DNA of 64,000 nucleotides from Lineus longissimus (GCF_910592395.1 NC_088313.1:7134501-7198500); one strand, 5' to 3'; counted from the stretch's first letter, positions 31,215 to 42,060 are shown. Made by a program: numbers and translations. Notes: generated from the sequence alone by a model not told the origin.

Positions 31215-31776
31215 GTAAGCGTTTTTCGTCACAAGCACATAGACCCTCTAAAAGAATAGACATGCAACTAGGCTGTATCGGCCACGTGACCAACCCAAGC
31301 ACACTTGCTGATGTTTCCGAGGGGTGTTTTGCACCGTGAGTTTCCACGCATGATGTTTGTGTTTTTTTAACAATGTTTGTCTCGCTCGCTAGTATTCGTC
31401 TGATCATTTTCTTTTGCAAGTTCATTATGACTTTGCTCAATTTTTCGCGGTTTTGACAAAAATGATACCTTTTTTGTTCCCTAAAGAGAACGCAGAAAAA
31501 CATCAAATCGTCCTGGAAAAGTCCCAAACGCTGTCACCAAATTTCACCTACAAAATCTCTTATTTTTCTGCACAAATGATTAGCATAACCAATCACAGTC
31601 TAATTTATTTACCCTACAACTGGGTCATTATCGAATTACTATGGCAATTTTAAATAACACAATCGCAAAAATTATCTACCCTACTATTGGTAGAGCGATT
31701 ATCGAATTGCGATGGCAACATTATTCCTCCGATACCGTAGATAATATGTAATTCATGTTGTACTCTTTTCTTACAG
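31215..31776. other. intron
   Basis: A T-rich intron between two exons that join in frame (AG|C Ser codon). It contains a near-direct repeat 'tattatcgaatt..tatggca' at about 31627-31646 and 31691-31715. Nothing else seen. Confidence 0.6.
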
Positions 31777-31948
31777 CTTAGACATGGTCCAATTACCCGG
31801 AAAGCGTAACAGAAAAGTGCCGTTACTCCTCAAGCCGGACTGGATAAGAGCGATGCAGCTTCTTGTTGAAAAGCGAACCGAATGCGGTGTTGACAGTGAA
31901 TATTTCTTTGCGATTCCTGGAGCAAAGTCGTATCTATCACCTTGGAAG
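31777..31948 (+). CDS. recombinase core exon 2, phase 2-0, 57 aa
   Basis: The acceptor is TTCTTACAG and the donor GTAAGA at 31949. The exon is 172 nt. It starts LDMVQLPGKRNRKVPLLL, fitting the beta-hairpin region that carries the catalytic Lys in tyrosine recombinases (candidate Lys in GKRNRK; not certain). It ends YFFAIPGAKSYLSPWK. Confidence 0.85.
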
Positions 31949-33268
31949 GTAAGAAGCAGTTTTCATTATATTCAAAACCAACAAATGGTTTTCGAATCAA
32001 TAGAGGGTCCACCTAATGCTTGGTCTTGTGGATCCCCCTTGTATGAGGCGCCATGTGGGAATTAAATTATTTGACGTAATTATTTGAAATAAGCAAATTA
32101 TATCGAAATAAATGAGTGAACCAAGTCAAGATTATTTCCAAACCATAAATTTGCTTATTCAATTGTATTCAAACCATTTACTGTTCCTATCGATATTGTT
32201 TCAAACAATGAATTTGCTCTCTTTTGATTATATTCATCCAATAAAACAACGTAACTTTATTGTTTTCAAATAATACATTTTCTGAATATCCGTGGTTTCA
32301 AATAATCAAACTGTCTCGAAATGATGGTTTGTTAAATAATCAAAATTAAAAAAGTCATGGTTTCTCAAACCAGGAAATTGTCCATTGCATTGGATGATAA
32401 ACAATCACGCACAAAATCATTATTTCCAAACCATCACTTTAACAAACTGATCGTTTCAAATCATGAAAGTATGCACGAAATTATTTGTATACAATCTAAT
32501 TGTACTCATCTAATGTTGATTATTTGCATCCCAGCAACGTTTTTTCAAACCATGAAAACGCGAACTCTGATTGTTTCCATCCAATCACTTTCAAAAGTCA
32601 TTGTTTCCATCCAAGCAAAACTACGTTCATGGTATGCGCACATGGTTTGCGCAGTAGACGGGTTTTAGGTCTCGTTAGGGAGTTTTTCCCAAATGTACGC
32701 GATGATGACGTCGTACATTTGGGAAAAACTCCTGTTTGTCACCAGTGGTGATGGTGATATCGCCCCATGATACGAGTGACGTGATTGGTCCCTCGAGTCG
32801 GGATAAGTTGTGTTTGTCACGTCATCTTACATCATGTTATGTGTCCATCAACGTCACCCTCCCTCAGTAGAAAGGACTGACCTGGAAAACCTCAGGTACC
32901 ACAAACATTTGCCATATGAAAAGTACACACTTTGTTTAGTTTGTCCCTTTTAAAGTACACTTTGACTTCGGTCGTCATAACATAACCATAACAACTGAAA
33001 ACGATTTCGCAACAACGTTTGGTCACCAACACCTACTCATTATTCTTACAGGGTTGCATTACATAGCACCTAACTAAAGAGCCCTGTAGATACACGTGAC
33101 AAGGGTGTCATTTGAATATTCTAGGATCCTAGGTAACTCCTTAATCTAGGCCTACCTACACATAATTTTCCCTCCATCAACTCTAGATTTAGTAAGTACT
33201 AGTATGTTTGCGCGGACTAGTGATTGTTTATGGATTAAGAAGACAAACCTTATCATTGTCTCTTGCAG
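31949..33268. other. intron with AT-rich degenerate repeats and a perfect hairpin
   Basis: 32080-32630 is a degenerate tandem of about 30-40 bp with 'ttgtttc(a/c)aaccat/atccaatca' motifs, AT-rich. A 21-bp perfect inverted repeat lies at 32679-32732. The rest is unremarkable. Confidence 0.55.
32679..32732. repeat. perfect 21-bp inverted repeat, 12-nt loop
   Basis: 32679-32699 (GGAGTTTTTCCCAAATGTAC..) is the exact reverse complement of 32712-32732. The loop is CGATGATGACGT. It lies within the intron. It could be a relic of a small MITE, an RNA hairpin, or simply a palindrome. Confidence 0.75.
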
Positions 33269-33361
33269 GTACTGAATAATCATGCGAAATTGGCAGAATG
33301 CTCAAGACCTGATCTCATATCAACAACGAAGCTGAGAAAATACACCGCAACTGTCACGCAG
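33269..33361 (+). CDS. recombinase core exon 3 with second catalytic Arg, 31 aa
   Basis: The acceptor is CTCTTGCAG and the donor GTAAGC at 33362. The exon is 93 nt, phase 0-0. It contains ISTTKLRKYTATVTQ, matching the HxxR box of tyrosine recombinases ('LR-h-t-AT'). The Arg codon is 33335-33337. The usual His three residues before it is Thr here, a substitution I recall as normal for this protein group. Confidence 0.85.
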
Positions 33362-33576
33362 GTAAGCAAAAAGAAACGATTTCTAAAGAACATGGGGATA
33401 TGAATTATGATTAAGTCATGTTCCCCGTTTCATTACGTTATGACGACTTTACCGTTATTATAGTTTGCCAATGATACAGTCAATTGTCTACTGGGTGAAA
33501 TTGACCGTTGTAGATGATCCAGTAAATTTTCTACTCGTATACTCGGTGAAATTGACAATTGGATATCTTCTTACAG

Positions 33577-33772
33577 ATACTAGGATTACAACCTGGAGAG
33601 TTGGAGTGGCTGGGAAACCATCTAGGCCATACCGTGGAGGTTCACAAGGATTCGTATCGCTTGCACGAATCGACGATTGAAATGGCGAAGGTATCCAAGG
33701 TTCTTTTGGCCATTGAAAACGGTACAGCGGGAAATTTCCAGGGAAAATCATTGAATGAGATTCAGCTAGACG
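33577..33772 (+). CDS. recombinase core exon 4 with catalytic His and Tyr, 65 aa
   Basis: The acceptor is CTTCTTACAG and the donor GTACGT at 33773. The exon is phase 0-1. ELEWLGNHLGHTVEVHKDSY then RL carries the LGH box (His 33628-33630) and the candidate nucleophile Tyr (33655-33657). The rest (ESTIEMAKVSKVLLAIEN) is a helical tail. With the Args from the preceding exons the R..R..H..Y set is complete, so catalytic competence is possible. Confidence 0.87.
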
Positions 33773-34114
33773 GTACGTTTATACAAGATAATTCAGCCAT
33801 TTCGTTCGAATGGGAAGAATATCCTATAGGGCACTGCGTTTTTAACCCATTAATAATGCATGACACCCTTAGATATGGTCATATCAAAGTCACAGCTCTA
33901 CCTGGCCCATGTTTTATGCTAAAGACACTTTGTAGGATATTACAGATGTAATCCCTCAGAGCATCCGCTGCAACCAACAAACAATGATGATCGTCATTTA
34001 CTGAATTAACTGTAATGTTTTTGGATGCTCAGCAAGAAGCTGTAAATAATGTGTCATGTGCCTGCATGCATTGAATAGTGTGTTGTTCGCTTTAAATTTG
34101 ACAATTCCTTGCAG
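33773..34114. other. intron
   Basis: It lies between the core and C-terminal exons. No repeat or exon was identified. Confidence 0.6.
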
Positions 34115-34752
34115 ATGTTGTGTTGCCTGATGGCAGTTTAGACGATGGAAGCATCAACGAAGATCCATCCATGACAGAAGGTCTCAATGATTCAAAGGGC
34201 AATGGAAAGGTTTCGAAGTGTAGCCGTGCGACTGTGCCAAATGGAAGAAAGACATTAAAGGGGTGCGAAAAGAACAAGTTGGTGGAAAAGAATAAGAAAG
34301 GTCAGCAAAGTTCCGAACACTCTCGTCGTCCAAAACGGAGTACAAAAGAAGTCAAATACGATGTAGGTGAAACTGAAGTTTTAGATGATTCCTTCATCGA
34401 TGCTGATTACAGAGAGGAATCCACCAGTGACTCCAGCAGTGATTCCGGAAATGACAGCTTACAATCGGAAAATATGCCACCTAAGGTAACCAAAGCTAAA
34501 GATTCAAAGTCTGGTAAGAAAACATGGGTTAAATGGTCAAACGGAGAAATTGCTATTCTCCAGACTCATTTTCAATGTAATATTAGAAATGACAGAGTTC
34601 CCAGAAAGGCTGACGTTGATAAGGTTATGAATAAGTTCCCGGTCTTACAAACACGGAATTGGGTGCAAATCAAGAGTAAAGTTCAAAATCTGATTAAACG
34701 TAAATCAAGTCTTCGTAGTGATATACTGAAAAAGGGATCAGAGAGGCTGTGA
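34115..34752 (+). CDS. terminal exon: disordered linker and SANT/Myb-like domain
   Basis: The acceptor is CCTTGCAG and the stop codon TGA is at 34750-34752. The exon is 638 nt and enters in phase 1. The first half is charged (D/S/K-rich, for example SRRPKRSTKEVKYDV and DYREESTSDSSSDSGNDS). The last 70 residues form a SANT/Myb-like helical DNA-binding module: WVKWSNGEIAILQTHF, then a VP-K-D linker, then RNWVQIKSKVQNLIKR. The same C-terminal module occurs in the related uncharacterised animal proteins I recall. No AATAAA was seen before the MITE that starts at 34817. Confidence 0.85.
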
Positions 34753-34816
34753 TAGGCCTACTGGGGCACAACTGAAAATTCAAAGGTGACGCCGTAGCAT
34801 GCCTGCATTATTTGAT

Positions 34817-35338
34817 TACAGTGAAACCTGTCTAATGGAAACAGTCACGGTGCCCGAAAAAAAGTTGACATTAGACGGGTGTTTCCATTATGCAGGTTGA
34901 AAAGATTGACACAAGTCACGTGTGTTCATCAATGACAATGACATTGTTAAACAGTAATTAAGAACTGATTGCCACAAGCATGCTTTACAAAGGGTCTCAA
35001 TGACAATGATTGCATCAAATTAGTTGTTTCGAACATCATCAATGGATGCTAATCACAGTGCTTTTCACTAATTACTTCACCTAGCAAACAATTATGGTGT
35101 GAAGGTACTGCATATGGCCAGATGAAGCATGTAATTAAGCAGGATATTGGTGAGAGTTTCCATTATAATACAGGTCAAAATGGCCTGCGGGATAGGATTT
35201 TTGGTTGAAAGTGTCCAATAGAGAGGTGTTTCCATTAGCTAATGGAATTGCTATTAAGAAATGCCGGGACCAAGAAAATAGTTGAAATTAGAGAGGTGTT
35301 TCCTTTTTACAGGGTGAAACTAGACAGGTTTCACTGTA
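34817..35338. mobile_element. MITE, 522 bp, TACAGTGAAACCTGTCTA ends
   Basis: The left end TACAGTGAAACCTGTCTA at 34817 has its reverse complement ending at 35338, with TA at both edges. Internal copies of 'agacgggtgtttccatta' / 'gagaggtgtttccatta' repeat the sub-terminal region. No ORF. It lies 64 bp downstream of the recombinase-like stop codon, so it may fall in the 3' UTR. Confidence 0.75.
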
Positions 35339-35780
35339 CTAAATCAATACCAGCATGTTGATTTTGCCAAAAGGAGCCGCACTGTTGAGATGGAAATCCG
35401 TCCAACATATGTTTTTGATGGCACTACTTCATATAACAAGGCCATCTAGCCACACGTCTTTCAACCTCCTGCTTCTTCTGGCGTCTTGCCCATTTGTCAT
35501 AGGTGGACCTATTAAAGGGCTTGTAACCCGACTTCAACCCCGATTTCAACAAGAATGCGCGCCCCTCGTGATTACTCATTCAATCATAGAACGCTCCACG
35601 CATACAATGCACATAGGACTGGCTTTATACAAGGTAGCCTGCCAACGCATGGACTGTGAGTGCGACAGGTTTTAACTCAGTGATTCGACGTTCGTGTTAC
35701 CTTCATGTTACCATTGCTGCGAGTTAGGTTGACAGTACCGGCACCAACAAGGGCTTTTCCAGCTGTTCCTTGAAGTAATC
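35339..35780. other. intergenic, dispersed repeat fragment
   Basis: 35350-35400 ('ttgccaaaaggagccgcactgttgagatggaaatccgtccaac') resembles the 17.8-18.5 kb and 36.9-37.1 kb repeat family. An open frame at 35355-35675 has no recognisable product. Confidence 0.35.
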
Positions 35781-35785
35781 CTTCA

Positions 35786-36826
35786 ATGGGGTAGTTGTAA
35801 AACAAGAAACACAGAAACGAAACAGAAACACAGAAACACAGAAACGAAACGCAGAAACCAGTCTTGTGGCGAATTCTGGTCTGCAGACTCCATCTTGTTG
35901 CCATGGTTGTGGCCGCGAACGCGGGTGTAACTAAAACTGGTATTCAGTCGGAATGGAAGGAGGAATGCTCATTTCCCAATACCCCTTTTAGCCTCATCAA
36001 CGTGTGCGCAGATTGGCAGCATCCGGCCTTGATCGTGCCCCTGACCAAAAACGGCCCCAAGTCGAAACGGCCCCACTTTATTTATTATGTACAATAGAAC
36101 ATGACTCTCTATTCGAACTCGCTATTCTTTTGTACATTCCATGGCCTGTGCACGACACTAGGCTGAACTTCCCTACTGCAACCTCATTAACATAAACAGA
36201 TATTTAAAGGGACTATTTAAAGGCAGCAGCTGGGCAGGCAAGATTGAGTTACTCCAAGTCCAAGTCTAGTGCCCGCCCGCCCCCCCCCCCCCACACTTTA
36301 CTCTATTCTAGTCGCCAAAATTGGTCTCTCACGTCTCACATAACGTCGAAATGATTCACACATGTACTGGAACCGTACCTTGCATTTAGTGCTGCATCAG
36401 ACGGGATTTGTAGGATGATCCTGGTACTTCATGTAAATTGAACACTACAAGGCAAGATGTTGCACTGCACCTTCATTTAAAATAACATGCTGTAGGAATC
36501 GAATCGAACCTACCAAAGTACTACACCACCACCTCAAAAGACTTCACCCATATCGTGCCGCCCCCCCCCCCCCCCCCCCCCAAGTTGCTCCATGTATCCC
36601 CTCAACAACTCTATTGCATTCTGGCTGGCCGCAACCCACCAACCTCAGATTTTACTTTTAAACGACAATAACAACGGATTGGGCAAGGAAAGTATCGGCG
36701 TGCCGCTTGATTCCAACTTTTATGAAAACCCGTTTGATTTTCGTTTCTGCATTTCGTTTCTGCGTTTCTGTGTTTCTGTTTCGTTTCTGTGTTTCTTGTT
36801 TTACAACTACCCCCTTCAATGACGAT
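35786..36826. repeat. inverted GAAAC-rich arms flanking ~870 bp
   Basis: The left arm is about 35786-35862 (caatggggtagttgtaaaac, then aagaaacacagaaacgaaac repeats). The right arm is about 36738-36826, its imperfect reverse complement (gtttctgtgtttctgtttcg ... gttttacaactaccccc). The arms are simple (GAAACACA)n-like tracts with a shared unique tip, so this is probably a terminal-inverted-repeat element with microsatellite ends. Between them are two C-runs (36280-36292 and 36561-36581) and no gene. Confidence 0.6.
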
Positions 36827-36884
36827 GCTGTAAAGTTAAGTGCAACACATAACTAATGCTGTTGGACGGCCGGATTGCCATCTC

Positions 36885-37130
36885 TAGAGTAGGACTTTCT
36901 TTGGCAAAACCAACCCCTAGGTGCAGATTACTAGATGAATATTGATCTAATGTACACACCACCTTTGAGACGGCAATCCGTCCAAGGTGCAAATCACTTA
37001 GATGAATATTGATTTTGTGGTTTCTCTTATGTCGACTGGTTTCTCTTATGTCAATCCGTCCGAGGTGTACATCACTTAGTTAGATATGGTGTCAACTGTG
37101 CGAGGTGCAGATCATTAGATGAATGTTGAT
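36885..37130. repeat. short degenerate tandem repeat
   Basis: Repeats of 'gacggcaatccgtccaaggtg' and 'cagat(c/t)actagatgaatattga' with 'tggtttctcttatgtc' occur about every 65-80 bp. The same units occur at 42660-42860. Confidence 0.55.
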
Positions 37131-37320
37131 TTGTACATACCGTCTGTTTATGCCCACTCCCAGGCCCTTAGTCATGGGGATGTATCAGACTTGAGAGCGA
37201 CTTCTTCGTCCACTATTTCACAGACGCCATGAAGATGTATCAGCACCCCCGTTCGGCACATGTCCTGGATCACACCCCCCTTGCGAAAATTCCTGGCAGA
37301 AAACCTGACAATTGGGCAGT

Positions 37321-38325
37321 AACTGCAAGTTTTACAGTATGGTGTCATTTGCACAGGCCTACACATCTGCAAGTGTCATTTGAAGATGAAGATAATTCAA
37401 TTATTGGGCAAGCCGAGCACGAATTTAATGAGGGGCGTATATTGCAGGAATTAACAGATGAAGTTGCAGATCGACACTCAGCAAAGGGGGTTGGGGATCT
37501 TGTGCAGGAGCCAACAGAGGAAGATGCTGATAAAAAATCAACTGAGGGAATTCTAATACAGGAGTCAACAAAGGAAGATTTTGATCGACAATCAATTGAG
37601 GAGCTGGCTTTACATCTGGGGGTACCTTCTTTTTACGTGGACCTCTCGGAGCACCCCTCCAGGAGTCAACAGACGGGAAAGATGGGAGTCTAGTGCAGGA
37701 GTCAACAGACGGAAATGACGATCAACCATCAACAGAGGGGTCAAAAGATGGGAGTCTAGTGCAGGAGTCAACAGACGGAGATGACGATCGACAATCAACA
37801 GATGGGTCAAAAGATGGTGACGATCTACAATCAACAGAGGGGTCAACAGATGGGAGTCTAGTGCAGGAGCAGGAGTCAACATACGGAGATGACGATCTAC
37901 AATCAACAGATGGGTCAACAGATGGGAGTCTAGTGCAGGAGCAGGAGTCAACATACGGAGATGACGATCTACAATCAACAGAGGGGTCAACAGATGGGAG
38001 TCTAGTGCAGGAGTTAACAGACGGGGATGACGATCGACAATGAACAGAGGGGTCAATAGGTGGGAGTCTAGTGCAGGAGTCAACAGACGGAGATGACAAT
38101 CGCCAATCAACAGATGGGTGTCTAGTGCAGGAGCCAACAGACGGAGATGACGATCGACAATCAACAGATGGGTGTCTAGTGCAGGAGCCAACAAACGGAG
38201 ATGACGATCGACAATCAACAGAGGGGTCAACAGATGGCAGTCTAGTGCAGGATTCAACATACGAAGATGACGATCGACAATCAACAGAGGTGTCAATAGA
38301 TGGGAGTCTAGTGCAGGAGTCGCCA
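37321..38325 (+). pseudogene. broken duplicate of the acidic-repeat exon
   Basis: From 37369 the sequence follows the exon at 27853 onward (CKVSFEDEDNSIIGQAEHEF-like translation) and continues through 66-nt-type repeats. It lacks the zinc-finger start and is interrupted by an unrelated insert near 37604-37665, a frame change near 37690, and a TGA at 38041-38043. The 48 bp just before it (37321-37368) is found verbatim at 40001-40048. It lies 2.6 kb downstream of the parent gene on the same strand. It is probably a dead segmental copy. Confidence 0.75.
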
Positions 38326-38465
38326 TATTTCCCCGGCTAGTAGATGAGCGGTGTGATCGTGCATAGCCCTGCTCACCTTCGCCCCCTACTGGCAAGAGCC
38401 CTCTGTATAACACTCTCCATACATTTATCTTTGAATGAACATGGTGTGCTCGATGGGTATCTGCC

Positions 38466-38745
38466 CATTCCGCCTTAACCTTATTCGCCTTATCCAATTT
38501 TGCCTTCTCCCATTTAGCCTTGTCCTAACTTGCCTTTTCTCAATTCGGCCTTCTTCCTAACTCGCCTTCCTCTCATCTTGCCTCATCCTAGTTTGCCTTT
38601 TTTTATTTCGCCTTTGTCCTATTCTGCCTTGGTTCCATCCTGCCTTATCTCATCTTGCCTTTTCTTGATTCAAGACCTTTATGTCAATTCGCCTTCTTCC
38701 CATTTTGCCTTCTCCCGTTTCGCCATATCTCACCTCGCCTTTTAT
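38466..38745 (+). repeat. minisatellite, ~15-17-bp 'ttcgccttNtcccatt' unit
   Basis: About 17 degenerate units of 'cgcctt(c/a)t(c)ccatt/tcatctt' occur. The reverse-complement array lies at 39143-39505, giving a pair of inverted minisatellites. Confidence 0.8.
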
Positions 38746-39142
38746 CAATCCAAAAGTTGGTTTTGGAGATACATGTAAGCTTACATGTAGATGGTTCAGA
38801 AGTTATGAAGATTTGAAAATATTGGTAATTAAGCAACAGCCTCGGGTAGGGTGCCAAAACATAATTCGTGGAAACACTCTTATATGAAAGATTGGCCCCA
38901 CAAACATGGGTAAAACATGGGTAAAAGAGACAAAAGTCTTTTGTAATATGGTATGTAATGTAATATGACTATAATGGCTGAGAAGTTATCTACACTTGTA
39001 ATTTTGGCAATTTCCACCGGGTTTTGATTGCGGGTACCCCCGAATGGACCCTAGAAGCCCTTCAACACTGTTGAAGACACTTTCATATGAAATATTGACT
39101 CAACAAACATGGGTAAAGACACCAAGTTTGTTGCAAAGTAGG
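38746..39142. other. spacer between inverted minisatellites
   Basis: It contains an imperfect duplication: 'tatgaaagattggccccaca' ... 'aacatgggtaaa' at 38881-38930 and 'tatgaaatattgactcaaca' ... 'aacatgggtaaa' at 39085-39118. No gene. Confidence 0.5.
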
Positions 39143-39505
39143 AAGAAGGCGAAATGGGAAGAAGGCGAAACAATACAAAGGCGGGGCGGGTAAAGGCGAG
39201 ATAGGATGAAGGCGAATTAGGACAAAGGTAAATTAGGACAAGGTGAAATAGGAGAAGGCAGATTAAGACAATGGCAAACTGAGACGAAGGCAAGAATGGA
39301 TAAGGCAACTTGTGATAAGGCAAGATAAAACAGAGGCAAAATAGCATAAGGCGAAAAATGAAAAGGCGAAAAAAGACAAAGGCGAGATAGAATAAGGCGG
39401 ATTGGGAAGAGGCAAAATTGGAAAAGGCGAAATAGGAGAAGGCGAAATGTATATTTTTTAAAGGCAAAATGGGAAAAGGCGAAAAAAGACAAGGCGAAAT
39501 GGGCA
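39143..39505 (-). repeat. minisatellite, inverted copy of the 38.5-kb array
   Basis: About 20 degenerate units reading 'aaggcgaaat(a/g)ggagaaggcga' occur on the + strand, the reverse complement of 38466-38745. The minus-strand open frames here are repeat artefacts. Confidence 0.8.
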
Positions 39506-40330
39506 TGAACCGCTCGATGAGCTGTGGATGAATTCCCCTCGGATTTACTCCCATTCGTCACTTCCTGCATCTGTCGCTGCCCATTAATCCAAGTGAAAAG
39601 GCCCCTTTCGTTGTATCCTAGCAGCTATGCATTTCCTCTGCCGTGGCTAACCTCGGCTTGGTTATAGCGCACGTCAATGCAAGCGGTCACAACCATAGCT
39701 TGAGATGCAAGCGGTCACAACCATTGCTTGAGATATGGTGCAGAGGTTGAGCGGGTGCCTTTTAAAAATGATAACCTGGTCATGGGCCTACTGGAACTTT
39801 CTCCATGCCTGGTTGAGCTTGGCGACTCTACCGATAGGTTCTTTATTCATCTCGATCGAGATGGCAATTTGGATGTGCGGCAAGACAAGATTGGCTTCCA
39901 ATAAAGTATGTCCACCCAGCTCTTGAAAACTAGTTTATATAGATTAGCTTCCAATGCGGCTCGAATTATGGTAATTGGGTGTACGTCAGTTGGGCAGTAT
40001 AACTGCAAGTTTTACAGTATGGTGTCATTTGCACAGGCCTACACATCTTTCTCCCTGGCTCCTGCACACATCTTTCTCACTGGCTCGTGCATACACTCCC
40101 TATGCCGTGCCGCACACTTCTCGTGACAAGGATATATCAAATTAGGTGACGTGGCAGAATATTGTGCAGGGTAATGATGACCAAGCTTCTGAAACTTGTC
40201 CCCAAGGCGTCTTTGGCCCAACAAGAGACGTTGCTCATTGATTGTTAGGTTATTCAGTGAAACGTTAACTCCACCATTGGCATGCTGGGAGAACCACCCT
40301 TCACGTGGACTGACCTGGATACTGTCATCA
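39506..40330. other. intergenic, no gene supported
   Basis: 40001-40048 duplicates 37321-37368. 'gcaagcggtcacaaccat' occurs twice (about 39679 and 39707). 'ctccctggctcctgcacaca' / 'ctcactggctcgtgcataca' is a local duplication near 40051-40086. The minus-strand open frame at 40039-40344 has no recognised domain. Confidence 0.4.
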
Positions 40331-40344
40331 TTTCCCTCTACCAT

Positions 40345-42060
40345 ATCTTCGAATGACCCCCACTTGATTCGACATCTTGCGACATGGCTCGGCTCATTTG
40401 GTCATTGATGGAACCAGAACTCTCGGTTAGTGATGCATCCAATCGTATTCTACGACGCTATTAGTTCGCACAATGACTCCACTGGAGAGTTAGAACTGTT
40501 TGCTTCCTGATGATTGCCATGATCAACTCCAGTCATTTTGACTCATTTGCTGAAGACAAATCAAATAATCTATCTGGGCTTAGAGGAAGAATCAGACCGT
40601 CTGGAGTGAAGGGAAGCAAAAAAATGTCGCAAAGGCATATTCAGTGGAGTTCCCCATGACATTCACAATGGATTTTTTTAGATCTGTGACTCCTTTTTTC
40701 TGCGTACTATCATGTAGTCATCATGCATTAGAATGTTCTTTTGGGGTACCAATCGAATCTGAAAATAATGTCAATGTTTCATGTAACCTATTTCGAGTGT
40801 AGGCCTATCATGTATAACAGCTATTAATGAATGGTGCCATGTTGTTCTTGGTGTTCTTTTTCGATTTAGAAATTATAAGTTGTTTCTGATCAAAGTTTGA
40901 TGTTTATTGATGAAGAGTCTGGGCGTTATGCTCAGGAATACGTTTGCTTTCTGATGACGTGACACCTATGATGTTTCAACAGGAAAACCTTTGTTTGAGG
41001 GTTAATCATCGTCATCACGACTATCATCCTTGTCACCACTTGATTTAATGTCTTTGAACTGGAACACCCGTGCATGTCTCCATGCTTCGTCTTCAAACGT
41101 CGTATCATTAATGGAATCTCGAGAGCTTTCTTCTTGGGAGTATGGCTCACTGTCTACCACTTCCAGAAGGGCTGTACTGCTACCATCATGTACCGGGGAT
41201 TCCATTATTTTGTCATTGCCTTGTTATGTTTTATGACAGTTGGCATGACGTGACACTCATCCTGTAGAACGTAAAAATTAACTAGATTGAGTGTTGATTT
41301 GATACCAAATGGCCGCTTATCTATCAGTTAACATAATAATGACTTCAACCAAACTTACATGTATAGTGTTATGTTCTCCCTCTGCCAGGAATGAGTTGAT
41401 GTATCTTCAATCATCCCCTCACTCGATTCGAAATCTTGCGATGTGGATTGGCTCATCATCTCGTCACTGGTTAACATTATCGCCGACGGCTGGACCGGTA
41501 CCATTTTCTCTCGACTCATAATTATAGCCGCCTCCATTTAGTGGTTGGTACAATGACTCCTCTGAAGAGTTAGACCCCATCAACTCATCCGGGCAATCAG
41601 CAGGAACTGGACTGTTCTGAGTTGATGGGGTGGACTTGACTAATGGCATGATTTGATGTTCATCCTTTAGACGTCATGATCAAGATTTAAGGAGCCACCT
41701 TACTGGGCAATAACACCGTGCATTAAGTCACATACAACAATTCTCAAAATATTGAAAAAAAATAATCGCTAGTTAGCATGTTACGATACCGGTAAGCATA
41801 GACACGTGGTGATTTGCTTGATCAAATGGTCACATCTCTGTTTTGTTAAACATTACACTGATAGAATTAATACTTACATGTACTTCAAAATCAAATAATC
41901 TGTCTGGGCTAAGAGGAACTGGGCTAAGAGGAACAACCAGACCGTCGGTGAAGGGTAGCAGTAATTCAGTGGTACATTACACAATAACCCTACCTTTGAT
42001 ATCTTTTCCTTCGCTGTCCACGTCTCCACTGTCCATTTCATTGATACATGTACCTTCCTC
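40345..42060 (-). other. possible minus-strand gene remnants, Ser/Asp-rich, locally duplicated
   Basis: Minus-strand open frames at 41464-41649 (starts MPLVKSTPSTQNSPVPAD), 41355-41537 (SQSTSQDFESSEGMIED) and 41002-41205 (HDGSSTALLEVVDSEPYS, ending SGDKDDSRDDDD) have low-complexity acidic composition. A candidate donor for the second reads ATACAT|GTAAGT with the exon edge at 41359. The DNA around 40345-40625 repeats, diverged, around 41395-41960 (for example 'tcttgcgac/atgtgg', 'caatgactcctctggagagttaga', 'aaatcaaataatctgtctgg'). A complete gene model could not be built. Confidence 0.3.

Larger units (their letters stand above)
689..34752 (+). other. candidate giant multi-exon gene ending in a tyrosine-recombinase-like protein
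   Basis: Gene-level proposal linking the exons listed separately. About 25 short exons with AG acceptors and GT donors lie on the + strand. From 689 to 23856 every one begins and ends in phase 1, so any subset joins in frame. The exons from 24385 on have phases that also chain correctly (1-0, 0-1, 1-0, 0-0, 0-1, 1-1, 1-2, 2-0, 0-0, 0-1, 1-stop). The last five encode a zinc-finger/tyrosine-recombinase/SANT-like protein; the upstream ones encode Lys/Ser/Thr-rich linker-like peptide. The 3' part (27502-34752) is well supported. The inclusion of the 0.7-20 kb exons is inferred from shared phase, orientation and family resemblance only; they could be a separate gene or partly non-functional copies. 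No start codon, promoter or AATAAA signal was identified. The gene carries several transposable elements in its introns. Confidence 0.5.

Noticed and set aside
32301-32751. Open frames within the AT-rich repeats of the recombinase intron
   Set aside because: They are degenerate tandem repeat translations without splice borders; the flanking recombinase exons join in frame without them.
39051-39570. A 167-residue minus-strand open frame rich in Phe, Pro and Leu
   Set aside because: It is the translation of the inverted 'cgcctt' minisatellite and has a counterpart on the + strand at 38530-38778.
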